A stretch of DNA of 64,000 bases from Pelagibacteraceae bacterium AG-390-O04 (GCA_003278065.1 QCHE01000003.1:1-64000); one strand, 5' to 3'. Positions 48,373 to 57,800 are shown, counted from the first letter of the stretch. Translations and numbers: made by a program. Notes: generated by a model not told the origin, from the sequence alone.

Positions 48373-49280
48373 TGTTTAAAGTTTTTGGCTTTTATAAATT
48401 TATTAAGATTAAATCTTTAAAAAAAAATAAAGTTCTTCTACAAAAATTTCTTACATTAAATAATATAAGGGGAACAATAATTATTGCAAAAGAAGGATTA
48501 AATGGGACCATATCTGGTCGTATCAAAAATATAGATAAAACAATTAAAAAAATTAAATTTTTATTTTCATTTAAACGTTTCGATAACAACAACGAGTCTA
48601 AATCTAAATTTCAACCATTTCATAAACCTAAAGTAAAAATTAAAAAGGAAGTTGTCCCAATGAATTTGACATTAAATTCCAGAGAAAGAAATATTAAATA
48701 TCATTTAGACCCAAAAGAATGGAATAAACTAATTAAAGATAAAGACACACACATTATTGATACTAGAAAACCATTTGAATACAAAGTTGGAACATTTAAA
48801 AAGTCAGTAAACCCAAATGTTGATAATTTTAGAGATTTTCCAAAATACTTAAATAAACTTAAAAAGAATAAACCTGTAGCAATGTTTTGTACTGGAGGAA
48901 TACGTTGTGAAAAAACTTCAGTTTATCTTAAAAAGAAGGGTTTTAAAAATATCTATCAATTAAATGGTGGGATCTTAAACTATCTCAATAAAATTAAGAA
49001 AAAAGATAGTTTATGGAAAGGTGAGTGCTTTGTTTTTGATAATAGAATTAGTCTAAAGCATGGTTTAAAGATTGGCTCATATTCAATGTGTAGCGGATGT
49101 AGAATGCCTATTTCTTCAAAAGATAAAAAATCTAAAAAGTTTGAAGAAGGCGTTTCTTGTGTAAATTGTTATGACAAGCTAACCGAAACTCAAAAATCAC
49201 GTTTTAGAATGAGACAAAGTCAGATATACAAAGCAAAACTATCTGGGAAAAAACATATTTTTCAAAAAGAATTTAAATAA
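48372..49280 (+). CDS. trhO: rhodanese-family tRNA uridine hydroxylase TrhO
   Basis: This 302-residue protein has an N-terminal acylphosphatase-like domain (GTIIIAKEGLNGTISG, 34-49). A rhodanese domain follows with DTRKPFEYKVGTFKKSVNP (130-148) and the diagnostic MFCTGGIRCEK at 171-181 (Cys173 and Cys179). The C-terminal domain has paired cysteines, CSGC at 240-243 and CVNC at 263-266. These match YceA/TrhO, which oxidises wobble uridine to 5-hydroxyuridine in several tRNAs. It is translationally coupled to the upstream O-methyltransferase by a TAATG overlap. It begins MFKVFGFYKF and is somewhat lysine-rich but complete. Confidence 0.92.
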   Translation: MFKVFGFYKFIKIKSLKKNKVLLQKFLTLNNIRGTIIIAKEGLNGTISGRIKNIDKTIKKIKFLFSFKRFDNNNESKSKFQPFHKPKVKIKKEVVPMNLTLNSRERNIKYHLDPKEWNKLIKDKDTHIIDTRKPFEYKVGTFKKSVNPNVDNFRDFPKYLNKLKKNKPVAMFCTGGIRCEKTSVYLKKKGFKNIYQLNGGILNYLNKIKKKDSLWKGECFVFDNRISLKHGLKIGSYSMCSGCRMPISSKDKKSKKFEEGVSCVNCYDKLTETQKSRFRMRQSQIYKAKLSGKKHIFQKEFK

Positions 49281-49288
49281 GGATAACT

Positions 49289-50659
49289 TTGTCTAAAACA
49301 ATAAAATTAACTAAAGATCCAATTTGGTCATTACTTAGAAAAGTTACCATTCCAGCTAGTGTTGGATCATTGTTTCAAACTTTTTATAATTTAGTCGATA
49401 CTTGGTTTGCTGGAAGAATTTCAGCCGAAGCTATAAGTGCAATTGCAAAATCTTTTCCAATTTATTTTACTATTATTGCTGTTGGTGTTGGGTTAGGAGC
49501 AGCTACTAATGCTTTGATTGGTAATTCTATTGGTGAAAAAAAAGAAAGAGTTGCATCGATGTATGTTGCACAATCCCTAATTTTTGCATTAACAGTTTCA
49601 ATATTTGTGACTCTGTTTGGTCTAAATGCATCAAATTATCTTCTAGGTATTATGGGATCAGACGCAGATGGTATAGCACTAACTAGAGAATATTTAGATA
49701 TCATATTTTATGGTACTTTTATTGTATTGATTCAGATTTCTTTAAATGGAACTTTAAACGCTCAGGGGGATACAAAAAGTTATAGAAATGTTTTAATATT
49801 TAGTTTTTTCTTAAATATTTTTTTAAATCCTTTGTTCATATGGGGATATGGTTTTATTCCAGGTTTTGGTATTGCTGGACTTGCAATAGCTACTGTAATT
49901 TCACAATCAATTGGAACAATCTATCTAGCTTACAAAGTAAATAATTGTAAGATTAGAGAATATCTTAAAGCTAAATGTTTTATTCCTAAATTTGAATACT
50001 TAAAACCACTTACAGAACAAGCAGTGCCTGTAATGTTTAGTATGTTATTTATTGGAGTAGGTATATTTAATATTCTATATTTCATTGGTCAGTTTGGTGA
50101 TTTAGCAACAGCTGGTTATGGAGCAGCGTTAAGAGTGGAACAAGTATTTTTACTTCCAGTTATTGGATTGAATACAGCAGTTCTTTCTATTGGTGGCCAA
50201 AACTTTGGAGCTAAAGCTTATGATAGAATTAGAGAACTGTACACTAAAGCTCTATTATTTGGTTCTTCATTTATGGCTATTGCTGGAATAATAATTTTTT
50301 TTGGTGCAGAATTTTTTGTTTCTTTATTTACTGATAATCAAGAGGCAGTAAATAGTGGAGCTATATATTTAAAAGTCGCAGCTTTAATTGGACCAATTTA
50401 TCCAGTGTTCTTTATTACTACAGCTGTATTTCAAGCTGTTAAAAAACCTCTATATAGTCTTTATTTAAGTATATTGAGATTAACTGCGTTTCCTTTTTTA
50501 AGTTTGTGGTATGTAATTAATATCAGAGGTGGTGACTACGAGGATATTTTTTATACAATTATGGCAACTAATTGGTTAATGGGAGTTGTTGTTTTAATAT
50601 TTATTGGTTATTTTTTAAATAATGTATTTAAACAAAATAAACCTCTTTTTAGTTATTAG
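49289..50659 (+). CDS. MATE-family efflux transporter
   Basis: This 456-residue inner-membrane protein has twelve predicted spans arranged as two six-helix repeats. It begins DPIWSLLRKVTIPASVGSLF, followed by YNLVDTWFAGRISAEAISAI and the second-half counterpart GYGAALRVEQVFLLPVIGLN. Such proteins export cationic compounds in exchange for Na+ or H+. Substrate is unknown. The only in-frame start near the first conserved residues is TTG at 49289, 9 nt after trhO. The last 38 nt overlap the start of the nuclease gene in another frame. Confidence 0.9.
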   Translation: MSKTIKLTKDPIWSLLRKVTIPASVGSLFQTFYNLVDTWFAGRISAEAISAIAKSFPIYFTIIAVGVGLGAATNALIGNSIGEKKERVASMYVAQSLIFALTVSIFVTLFGLNASNYLLGIMGSDADGIALTREYLDIIFYGTFIVLIQISLNGTLNAQGDTKSYRNVLIFSFFLNIFLNPLFIWGYGFIPGFGIAGLAIATVISQSIGTIYLAYKVNNCKIREYLKAKCFIPKFEYLKPLTEQAVPVMFSMLFIGVGIFNILYFIGQFGDLATAGYGAALRVEQVFLLPVIGLNTAVLSIGGQNFGAKAYDRIRELYTKALLFGSSFMAIAGIIIFFGAEFFVSLFTDNQEAVNSGAIYLKVAALIGPIYPVFFITTAVFQAVKKPLYSLYLSILRLTAFPFLSLWYVINIRGGDYEDIFYTIMATNWLMGVVVLIFIGYFLNNVFKQNKPLFSY

Positions 50660-51101
50660 CATTTGTCTAATATTTTTTTTTCTTACTTATAACGATGTTA
50701 AGTCTGTAGAAGTTAAAGTTATTGATGGTGATACTATTCATCTAAATGGAGAAAAAATACGATTTACTGGTATAGATACTCCAGAACTTAAACAAACCTG
50801 TAATAAAGATAATAAAGTCATCCCTTGTGGAATTGAAGCTAGACAATTGTTAATTGATAAAATTGGCAAAAGTAAAATAAGCTGCATAAGAGAAGGCAAA
50901 GATCAGTACAAAAGAACTTTAGCTGAATGTTTTATAAATAATCTTAGTTTGTCATCTTATTTAGTAAGAAAAGGTTATGCTTTTGCTTATAGAAAATATT
51001 CTAAAAAGTTTATAGATGATGAAAATTATGCAAGAGAAAACAATCTAGGTATGTGGTCTATGAATTTTGAATATCCATGGGATTATAGAAAAAAAAATTA
51101 A
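50622..51101 (+). CDS. exported thermonuclease (SNase-like)
   Basis: This 159-residue protein has an N-terminal signal or membrane anchor, with INLFLVISICLIFFFLT at 6-22, and a staphylococcal nuclease domain. VKVIDGDTIHLNGEKIRFTG is at 31-50, IDTPELKQTC at 51-60, YKRTLAEC with the catalytic Arg, and ARENNLGMWS. The DGDT Asp, both Arg and the PE Glu of the active site are present, so it should be a Ca2+-dependent secreted nuclease able to scavenge DNA or RNA outside the cytoplasm. The ATG at 50622 lies inside the MATE gene; the overlap of 38 nt is long but no other start keeps the signal peptide. Convergent with the permease, overlapping by 4 nt. Confidence 0.88.
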   Translation: MYLNKINLFLVISICLIFFFLTYNDVKSVEVKVIDGDTIHLNGEKIRFTGIDTPELKQTCNKDNKVIPCGIEARQLLIDKIGKSKISCIREGKDQYKRTLAECFINNLSLSSYLVRKGYAFAYRKYSKKFIDDENYARENNLGMWSMNFEYPWDYRKKN

Positions 51102-51829
51102 TCTTTTTTTAACTTCTTCTCAAGTTTTCTTACAAAATAGGAAACTATTAATATCAAGATTAGATATTCAAGTATCAAAAAAGTATAGATTTCTAATGGT
51201 CTATAAGTTGTAACTACCAATTCATTTGCTTTTCTTGTTAAATCTCCAATACCTATTATTGATACCAGTGATGACATCTTTAATACGTAAACAAATTGAT
51301 TTCCAATTGCTGGTAAAATATTTTTAATAGCTTGAGGTAAAATAACTAGTCTCAATTTTCTAAAAAAATTTAAACCTAATGAACTCCCTGCTTCCCATTG
51401 AGCTTTTTTAATTGAGTTTATTCCAGCTCTAAATATTTCTGCTTGAAATGCACTTTCGCTTATTGATAAAGCAATAATTCCTGAAACAAATGGGCTAAAG
51501 CTTACTCCAGTCATTATGGGCAAACCATAATAAATCCACAGGATTAAAACTAGTAGAGGAATAGCTCTTACTATTTCAACATATCCAATATTCAAATAAG
51601 TTAAAAATTTATTTTTTGCTAAAGATGGGACTGCAACGATAAAACCAAAAATCATTGAAATAACAATTGATACCACTGAAATATAAATAGTTGTAGTAAT
51701 CCCACTTAATAAAAATTTAAGATTAGTTAATCCCTCAATATTGTTTGGAGATAAAATCAACCAATTAAGTTCACTTTTACCACATGAGGTTAAAGGTAGT
51801 ATCAGAAGTAAAAAAAATAAATTTCTCAC
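51098..51829 (-). CDS. amino-acid-type ABC transporter permease with lipoprotein-like N-terminus
   Basis: This 243-residue HisM/GlnP-family membrane protein has about five spans. The EAA loop EAGSSLGLNFFRKLRLVILP lies at about 144-163, and the ISESAFQAEIFRAGINSI segment precedes it. Unusually, the first 16 residues read like a lipoprotein signal ending in the lipobox LTSC, and the first true transport span begins only at about residue 38. No ATPase gene is adjacent; it would have to come from elsewhere. It lies 40 nt downstream of the binding-protein gene on the same strand, following the sox genes. Substrate unknown; a polar amino acid or methylated amine is plausible. Confidence 0.88.
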   Translation of the reverse strand: MRNLFFLLLILPLTSCGKSELNWLILSPNNIEGLTNLKFLLSGITTTIYISVVSIVISMIFGFIVAVPSLAKNKFLTYLNIGYVEIVRAIPLLVLILWIYYGLPIMTGVSFSPFVSGIIALSISESAFQAEIFRAGINSIKKAQWEAGSSLGLNFFRKLRLVILPQAIKNILPAIGNQFVYVLKMSSLVSIIGIGDLTRKANELVVTTYRPLEIYTFLILEYLILILIVSYFVRKLEKKLKKD

Positions 51830-51869
51830 ATTCTGATTTATAAAGAATTAAATATTAATTACTAATTGA

Positions 51870-52637
51870 TTATAAACTTTTTAAATTATATTTCCCTAAT
51901 AACTTAGTAAAGAAACCTGATGATTTTTTCTTTTTTATCCAATCGTTAACATAACTGTTCCATTTATCATCACCTTTAGGAACCATCATTGCTAAGAAAG
52001 CTGGATTTTTTTCTCCGTCAGGAACAATAGCTAATTGTGGATATTTAATTACTAGTTTATTTGCTTCAGTTGAACTTGTAATATTCCCATCCGCTCTACC
52101 AGCCAAAACTTCTTGAAAGTCTCTAGCAGGCGCTTCAACTGAGTTTAGTTTTGATTTAGGAAAAAATTCTTTTGCTTTTTCTTCTTGCGAAGTACCAAGT
52201 GTGGTTGCAATTGTAACATTAGAATTATTTAATGAATCCCATGTTGAAAATTTCTTTAAATTCTTTTTAAGAACTAACGGAACAGTTCCATATTTGTAAT
52301 AAGTATCTGTAAAACCAGCTACTTCAGCTCTTTTAGGAGTTTTTGTTACACTTGTAGAAATATCATATCTCTCAGAAGTAATGCCTGAAACAATCGTTTT
52401 CCATTCAGCAGGAACAAATTCAATTTTAACACCCATATCTTTTGCAAGTTCGTTCATTACATCGATATCAAATCCCTTATACTTATTAGTAGCTGGATCT
52501 TTCATTGTCATAGGGTCCCAATCACCAGTTGTTCCAACTTTTAAAACACCTGAGGATAAAATTTTATCTAAGTTTGATTCTGCGCTCAAAGAAAAGGGTA
52601 AAAAAGCAAAAATTGCTATTAAAAATAATTTTTTCAT
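51870..52637 (-). CDS. periplasmic amino-acid-type ABC substrate-binding protein
   Basis: This 255-residue protein has a clear signal peptide, [16 protein letters not shown] (4-19), and a family 3 extracellular solute-binding fold. [16 protein letters not shown] is at the mature N-terminus, [20 protein letters not shown] lies near residue 53, and [20 protein letters not shown] carries the ligand-site Arg. Its closest look is to cyclohexadienyl dehydratase-like or polar amino acid binding proteins. It lies 34 nt downstream of soxG and 40 nt upstream of the permease, so it may belong to the sarcosine oxidase transcript, hinting at a methylated amine, glycine-related or amino acid ligand. The ligand is not known. 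Confidence 0.9.
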   Translation of the reverse strand: MKKLFLIAIFAFLPFSLSAESNLDKILSSGVLKVGTTGDWDPMTMKDPATNKYKGFDIDVMNELAKDMGVKIEFVPAEWKTIVSGITSERYDISTSVTKTPKRAEVAGFTDTYYKYGTVPLVLKKNLKKFSTWDSLNNSNVTIATTLGTSQEEKAKEFFPKSKLNSVEAPARDFQEVLAGRADGNITSSTEANKLVIKYPQLAIVPDGEKNPAFLAMMVPKGDDKWNSYVNDWIKKKKSSGFFTKLLGKYNLKSL

Positions 52638-52671
52638 ATTATTTAATAACTTATTTAAAATTTAAATGAGA

Positions 52672-53235
52672 CTATAATCTTGACGCACTATCATTCATCC
52701 ATGAGAACAAATGTTGAGAAAAAGACCTTCTAACAAAAAGATTTACCTCGCTTTTATCCTGATTATGAATAATTACATCAATTTTAGCTAAAATTGTTTG
52801 TGTAACTGAACCTTTTTTATTTTTAAATTCATTAAAATTAAATGGAGACCCAGTTTCAAACAAATCATAGATTTTATCACCCTTAAGGTTAATCATTACA
52901 AATTGATCAGTTACATCAGTAACAGCACCAAGATTTGTTTTTGATATATTTTTATCTAAAAGTTTTTCTGTTTCATAATTGTTTGTATTTTTATCTATTT
53001 TTTCATTTGAAAAAATCATCCACTCATCAGGACTTAACCATAATGAGGTATATTTTTCACTTTGCGACGAAGTGTTAGATTCTGTTGGTAATAAAATATT
53101 TAATGATTTACCTACAGCAGAAATAAATTCTCTTTTTTTACCTCTTATAATTAATTTCATAATAGGTTTAATTTCCTTCATTTGAAGATCTTGATATGAT
53201 TTATCTTCACTAAGTGCAGAATTATAATTAAGCAT
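52672..53235 (-). CDS. soxG: sarcosine oxidase subunit gamma
   Basis: This 187-residue subunit of heterotetrameric sarcosine oxidase is related to GcvT. It has SLWLSPDEWMIFSNEK near residue 65, GAVTDVTDQFVMINLKGDKI around 103, and NLFVRRSFSQHLFSWMNDSA near the end. The last two are typical of SoxG. The start overlaps soxA by 8 nt. It is the final sox gene before the ABC transporter genes. Confidence 0.93.
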   Translation of the reverse strand: MLNYNSALSEDKSYQDLQMKEIKPIMKLIIRGKKREFISAVGKSLNILLPTESNTSSQSEKYTSLWLSPDEWMIFSNEKIDKNTNNYETEKLLDKNISKTNLGAVTDVTDQFVMINLKGDKIYDLFETGSPFNFNEFKNKKGSVTQTILAKIDVIIHNQDKSEVNLFVRRSFSQHLFSWMNDSASRL

Positions 53236-56233
53236 TTAATCTTTTATTCTCCTTATCTAAAAAAACTGGATCAGCTACAGTTACATTGATATTTTTTTTT
53301 TCCATTGGGATAATTAATTTTTGTCCCATCATATTTTTTCCACCTTTAACAACACCAAGTGCTATAGATTTTTTGAGATTAGGACTATAATAACTTGATG
53401 TAACATGTCCTAACATTTCAACAGGTGATTTATTAATATTGGCTACTATTTGAGCTCCTTCTTCTAAAACTTCATTAGGATTATCAGTTAATAATCCAAC
53501 AAGTTGTTTTCTGTCTTCTCTAATAGTATCTGATCTATATAAAGATCTTTTTCCTATAAAATCATATTTCTTTTTACTTACTATCCAATCCATTTGTAGA
53601 TCTATTGGGGTCATTGTTGCATCAGTATCTTGACCAACAATTATGAATCCTTTTTCAGCTCGAAGTAAATGCATTGTTTCAGTACCATAAGGCGTAATAT
53701 TGTAATTCTTTCCAGCTTCCATGCATTTTTCCCAAACTGATTTTCCATAATTAGCTTGGATATTAATTTCATAACTATGCTCTCCTGTGAAACTAATTCT
53801 CATAACTCTACAACTAATTTTACCAATTTTAGCATTCATAAATGACATATGAGGAAAACTTTCATCTGAAAAATCTAAATCCGGAATAACCTCTGAAACA
53901 ATTTTTTTACTGTTTGGACCACAAACACTTACAGTAGCAAAATGATCTGTGACTGAAGTTAAATAAACATCTAATTCTGGCCACTCTGTTTGAAGGTAAT
54001 CTTCTAATTTACCCATAACATTTGCTGCTCCACCAGTTGTTGTTGTCATTATGTAATGATTTTCACCTAATCGTGTAGTCACTCCGTCGTCATACACCAT
54101 ACCATCTTCATTGAGCATTAAACCATATCGACATTTACCAATTGCTAGTTTTGACCAAGCATTTGTATACACGCGATTTAAAAATTCGGAAGCATCTGTT
54201 CCTTGAATATCAATTTTACCAAGTGTAGAGGCATCTAATATACCAGCACTTTCTCTTGCTGCTTTACTTTCTCTTTGAACAGCGTCATGCATATTCTCAT
54301 TTTCTATTGGATAAAACCAAGCTCTCTTCCATTGACCTACATTTTCAAATTCAGCATTATGTTTTTCATGCCAATCGTGAATTGGAGTTTTTCTAAATGT
54401 ATCAAAATATTCTCCAACATTTCTTCCAACTATAGTTCCAAAAGTTAAAGGAGTGTAGGGAGGTCTAAAAGTTGTAGTACCAAGTTCTCCCATTTTAGCA
54501 CCAGCAGTTTCAGAAATTATTCCAAGTGCATGCATATTACCTAGTTTACCTTGATCAGTTCCCATACCAGTAGTAGTGTATCTTTTTACGTGTTCAATTG
54601 ATCTAAAACCTTCTCTAAGGGCTAGTTTTATATCTTTAGCAGTAGCATCATTTTGATAATCAACAAAAGATTTTGTTTTTCCTAAAATTTTATTAGACGG
54701 TAATAGCCATATATTTCTTTTAAATTTATTTGTTGAGGACACAACCTCAAGATTTTCATATTCGGTATTTTTTATATTTAAAAATTTTTTTAAAGAATTA
54801 GATGTGTTTGAAAGTATTTCATCTAAAGTTAAATCTCCATTACAAGCACCTATACTTAGTTGATCTGATGGATAAACATTTGGAATAAAAACTTGATCTA
54901 CATCTCTAAATTTCAATTTTCCACCAGATTGTGTAAATAGATGAACAGCTGGTGTCCATCCTCCAGATAGGCCTAAACAATCACAGGATAAATTTATTTT
55001 AGAACCCACAACTTTTTGTCCATCTTTAGATAATTTCATAATAGAAACTTTATTTATCTTTTTATAACCTGATGTATCTATTACAGTATAGCCTTTGAAA
55101 ATTTTGATATTATTCTTTTCCACTTCGTAAATTAATTTAGAATCAACTTCTTCACGGTTATCAATTATTGCCTCAATATTAATCCCTTTTTGAATTAAAC
55201 TAATAGCCGTTTCATAAGCGCTATCGTTATTTGTTAAAAGAATAATTTTTTCTCCACAAGCTACTCCGAAAAAGTCAGTGTATCTTTTAATTGCTGACGA
55301 AAGTAAAATTCCTGGTCGATCGTTATTATCAAATATCATTGGTCTTTCTATTGATCCTGTAGCTGAGATTACTTTTTTTGCTCTTATTTTTAATAATTTA
55401 TGTCTTGTTTTTTCTTTTCTTTGTTCAACAGGTAAATGATCAGTAAGATTTTCTCGAGCTAATAAAAAATTATAACCATGAAAAGCTGCAACGCTTGTTC
55501 TAGTTTTAATCTCTAAATTTTGAATTTTCTTTATTTCATTTATCTCTTTCTCTAACCACGAATTTGAATTTTGATTATTAATTTTAAAATGATCAGAATT
55601 TTGATAAATAGTGGATCCACCAAGATTTGGCTTTTCTTCTATTAACAATGTCTTTAATCCATTTTTAGCTGATGTTTTGGCAGCCATTATCCCAGATATA
55701 CCAGCACCAATCACTAAAACATCACAATGAATATACCTGTGTTCATAAATATCTGGGTCTGGCTTAGTAGGAGATTTCCCCAAACCAGCTGATTTTCTTA
55801 TAAAATATTCATACTTCTCCCAAAAACTTGCTGGCCACATAAATGTTTTATAATAAAAACCAGCTGGTAGGAGAGGTGATAATAAATTGTTTATACCACC
55901 AATATCAAAATTTACACTCGGCCAACAATTTTGACTTGAAGCTTTTAATCCTTCATAAATTTCTATTTCTGTTGCTCTTGCATTAGGCTCTGTTAAAGCT
56001 GTTCCATCATTGATTTGAACGATAGCATTCGGCTCTTCAGAACCAGCTGTCATTATTCCACGTGGTCTATGATATTTAAAACTTCTACCAACTAAATGAA
56101 CATTATTAGCCAAAAGGGCAGAGGCTAAAGTATCACCTTTAAACCCATAATAAGTTTTATTATTAAATTTAAATGAAATTCGTGTAGTTTCATCGATAAA
56201 TTTACTAGTTTTTACCCTTAAGTTTTTTGACAT
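53228..56233 (-). CDS. soxA: sarcosine oxidase subunit alpha
   Basis: This subunit, about 1001 residues from ATG 56233, binds NAD+ and tetrahydrofolate. The N-terminal ferredoxin-like fold has GDTLASALLANNVHLVGRSF and KYHRPRGIMTAGSEEPNAIV. A Rossmann domain follows with DVLVIGAGISGIMAAKTSAK. The C-terminal half is a GcvT-like aminomethyltransferase domain (MTPIDLQMDWIVSKKKYDF), which passes the released methyl group to folate. A GTG at 56257 would add 8 residues but overlaps soxD; the ATG gives the family N-terminus. Full length compared with the usual 960-1010. Confidence 0.95.
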   Translation of the reverse strand: MSKNLRVKTSKFIDETTRISFKFNNKTYYGFKGDTLASALLANNVHLVGRSFKYHRPRGIMTAGSEEPNAIVQINDGTALTEPNARATEIEIYEGLKASSQNCWPSVNFDIGGINNLLSPLLPAGFYYKTFMWPASFWEKYEYFIRKSAGLGKSPTKPDPDIYEHRYIHCDVLVIGAGISGIMAAKTSAKNGLKTLLIEEKPNLGGSTIYQNSDHFKINNQNSNSWLEKEINEIKKIQNLEIKTRTSVAAFHGYNFLLARENLTDHLPVEQRKEKTRHKLLKIRAKKVISATGSIERPMIFDNNDRPGILLSSAIKRYTDFFGVACGEKIILLTNNDSAYETAISLIQKGINIEAIIDNREEVDSKLIYEVEKNNIKIFKGYTVIDTSGYKKINKVSIMKLSKDGQKVVGSKINLSCDCLGLSGGWTPAVHLFTQSGGKLKFRDVDQVFIPNVYPSDQLSIGACNGDLTLDEILSNTSNSLKKFLNIKNTEYENLEVVSSTNKFKRNIWLLPSNKILGKTKSFVDYQNDATAKDIKLALREGFRSIEHVKRYTTTGMGTDQGKLGNMHALGIISETAGAKMGELGTTTFRPPYTPLTFGTIVGRNVGEYFDTFRKTPIHDWHEKHNAEFENVGQWKRAWFYPIENENMHDAVQRESKAARESAGILDASTLGKIDIQGTDASEFLNRVYTNAWSKLAIGKCRYGLMLNEDGMVYDDGVTTRLGENHYIMTTTTGGAANVMGKLEDYLQTEWPELDVYLTSVTDHFATVSVCGPNSKKIVSEVIPDLDFSDESFPHMSFMNAKIGKISCRVMRISFTGEHSYEINIQANYGKSVWEKCMEAGKNYNITPYGTETMHLLRAEKGFIIVGQDTDATMTPIDLQMDWIVSKKKYDFIGKRSLYRSDTIREDRKQLVGLLTDNPNEVLEEGAQIVANINKSPVEMLGHVTSSYYSPNLKKSIALGVVKGGKNMMGQKLIIPMEKKNINVTVADPVFLDKENKRLNA

Positions 56234-56234
56234 G

Positions 56235-56510
56235 TTAAATCGAAGGTGGCTTTTCACCCATTTTATAAACTGATTTTATTTCATCGTTAGATGTGTCCCG
56301 AACTAAATTAAACCATTTTCTACATCCATGAATATGATTCCATCTTTCGTATTGAATTCCTTTAATATTTTTTCTCATAAAAAGATACTCAGCCCATTCA
56401 TCATCACTTAGCTCGGTAGGTTGTTTAGGTCTCACGATGTGAGCTTCACCACCAGCTTTAAACTCGCTTTGTTCTCTCTCACCACAATAAGGACAACTAA
56501 TTATAAACAT
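56235..56510 (-). CDS. soxD: sarcosine oxidase subunit delta
   Basis: This 91-residue zinc-binding subunit begins MFIISCPYCGEREQSEFKAG and contains ELSDDEWAEYLFMRKN and HIHGCRKWFNLVRD. The CPYC and HxxGC residues form the zinc site. It is the normal length for SoxD. It lies directly between soxB (no gap) and soxA (1 nt), the usual order. Confidence 0.95.
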   Translation of the reverse strand: MFIISCPYCGEREQSEFKAGGEAHIVRPKQPTELSDDEWAEYLFMRKNIKGIQYERWNHIHGCRKWFNLVRDTSNDEIKSVYKMGEKPPSI

Positions 56511-57764
56511 TTAATGCGCAACCGCTGCAGCACCGTGCTCATCTACTAGGTCGCCACTTACAAATCTATTAATATTAAATGCTGCGTTAAGTTTGTGGGG
56601 TTCATCATTTGCTATAGTATGTGCGAATAAATCTCCAGAGCCTGGTGTTGCTTTAAACCCTCCAGTACCCCATCCACAATTAAAGTACAAACCCTTAATA
56701 GAAGTTTTGCTAATTATTGGGCTCGCATCAGGACATATGTCAACTATACCACCCCATTGTCGTAGCATTCTCATTCTACTAAATATAGGATATAATTCTA
56801 AGATAGCATTCAATGTTCCTTCTACAATGTCATGACTTCCTTTTTGAGAATAAGATACATAGTCATCTGTTCCAGCTCCAATAACCAACTCACCTTTATC
56901 TGATTGACTAACATAAGCATGAACAGCATTTGACATTACTACTGTGTCTATAATTGGTTTTACAGGTTCAGATACCAAAGCTTGTAAGGGTTTACTTTCA
57001 AGAGGTAATTTTAGTCCTGCCATATTAGCAATTACACTTGAATGTCCTGCTGCCACGACACCAATTTTATTTGTTTTAATAAATCCTCTTGTAGTTTCAA
57101 TACCTTCTACAGTATCTCCATTTCTTTTTATACTTTTAACCTCACAGTTTTGAATAATATCAACACCCATTTTATCTGCACCTCTTGCATATCCCCATGC
57201 AACTGCATCGTGTCTGGCAGTTCCTGCTCTACGTTGAAGGGTACCTCCTAACACAGGATAACGTATACTCTGGGAGGTATTAATAATCGGACAAAATTTT
57301 TTAACTTGATCTGTATTTAGATAGACAGCATCTATACCATTCAATCTATTAGCATGAGTTCTTCTTTTTAAATCTCTTACATCTTGTAAGTTATGAGCTA
57401 GGTTCATTACACCTCTTTGACTAAACATAACATTGTAATTTAATTCTTGAGATAAACCTTCCCAAATTTTTAAAGCATGATCATATAGTCCAGCACTTGC
57501 GTCCCATAAATAATTAGACCTTATTATAGTGGTGTTTCTTCCTGTATTACCTCCTCCTATCCAACCTTTTTCAACTACAGCAATATTATTCATTTGATGT
57601 TTTTTTGCTAAATAATATGCTGTTGCTAAGCCATGTCCACCACCACCAATTATTATGGCATCATATTCCTTTTTTGGTTGAGGATCTTTCCATGCTTTCT
57701 CCCAGTTTTCATGGTAAGAAAATGCATTTTTAATTAAACTAAAAATAGAGTACTTTTTATTCAT
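56511..57764 (-). CDS. soxB: sarcosine oxidase subunit beta
   Basis: This 417-residue flavoprotein subunit oxidises sarcosine to glycine, with the methyl group leaving as formaldehyde or 5,10-methylene-THF. The FAD-binding segment [20 protein letters not shown] is at about 34-53, followed by [40 protein letters not shown] carries the His expected to hold covalent FMN. The C-terminal [14 protein letters not shown] flavin loop is present. It is the first gene of the sox operon, with a candidate promoter 37 nt upstream. In SAR11 bacteria, which depend on external glycine or serine, this route is known to supply glycine. Confidence 0.96.
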   Translation of the reverse strand: MNKKYSIFSLIKNAFSYHENWEKAWKDPQPKKEYDAIIIGGGGHGLATAYYLAKKHQMNNIAVVEKGWIGGGNTGRNTTIIRSNYLWDASAGLYDHALKIWEGLSQELNYNVMFSQRGVMNLAHNLQDVRDLKRRTHANRLNGIDAVYLNTDQVKKFCPIINTSQSIRYPVLGGTLQRRAGTARHDAVAWGYARGADKMGVDIIQNCEVKSIKRNGDTVEGIETTRGFIKTNKIGVVAAGHSSVIANMAGLKLPLESKPLQALVSEPVKPIIDTVVMSNAVHAYVSQSDKGELVIGAGTDDYVSYSQKGSHDIVEGTLNAILELYPIFSRMRMLRQWGGIVDICPDASPIISKTSIKGLYFNCGWGTGGFKATPGSGDLFAHTIANDEPHKLNAAFNINRFVSGDLVDEHGAAAVAH

Positions 57765-57800
57765 TATAACTTATAAAAATGTTACTAATTAAACATTCAG

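Noticed and set aside
56944..57251. Overlapping plus-strand frames opposite soxB
   Set aside because: They are antisense shadows of a conserved flavoprotein gene, two of them in different frames over the same bases.
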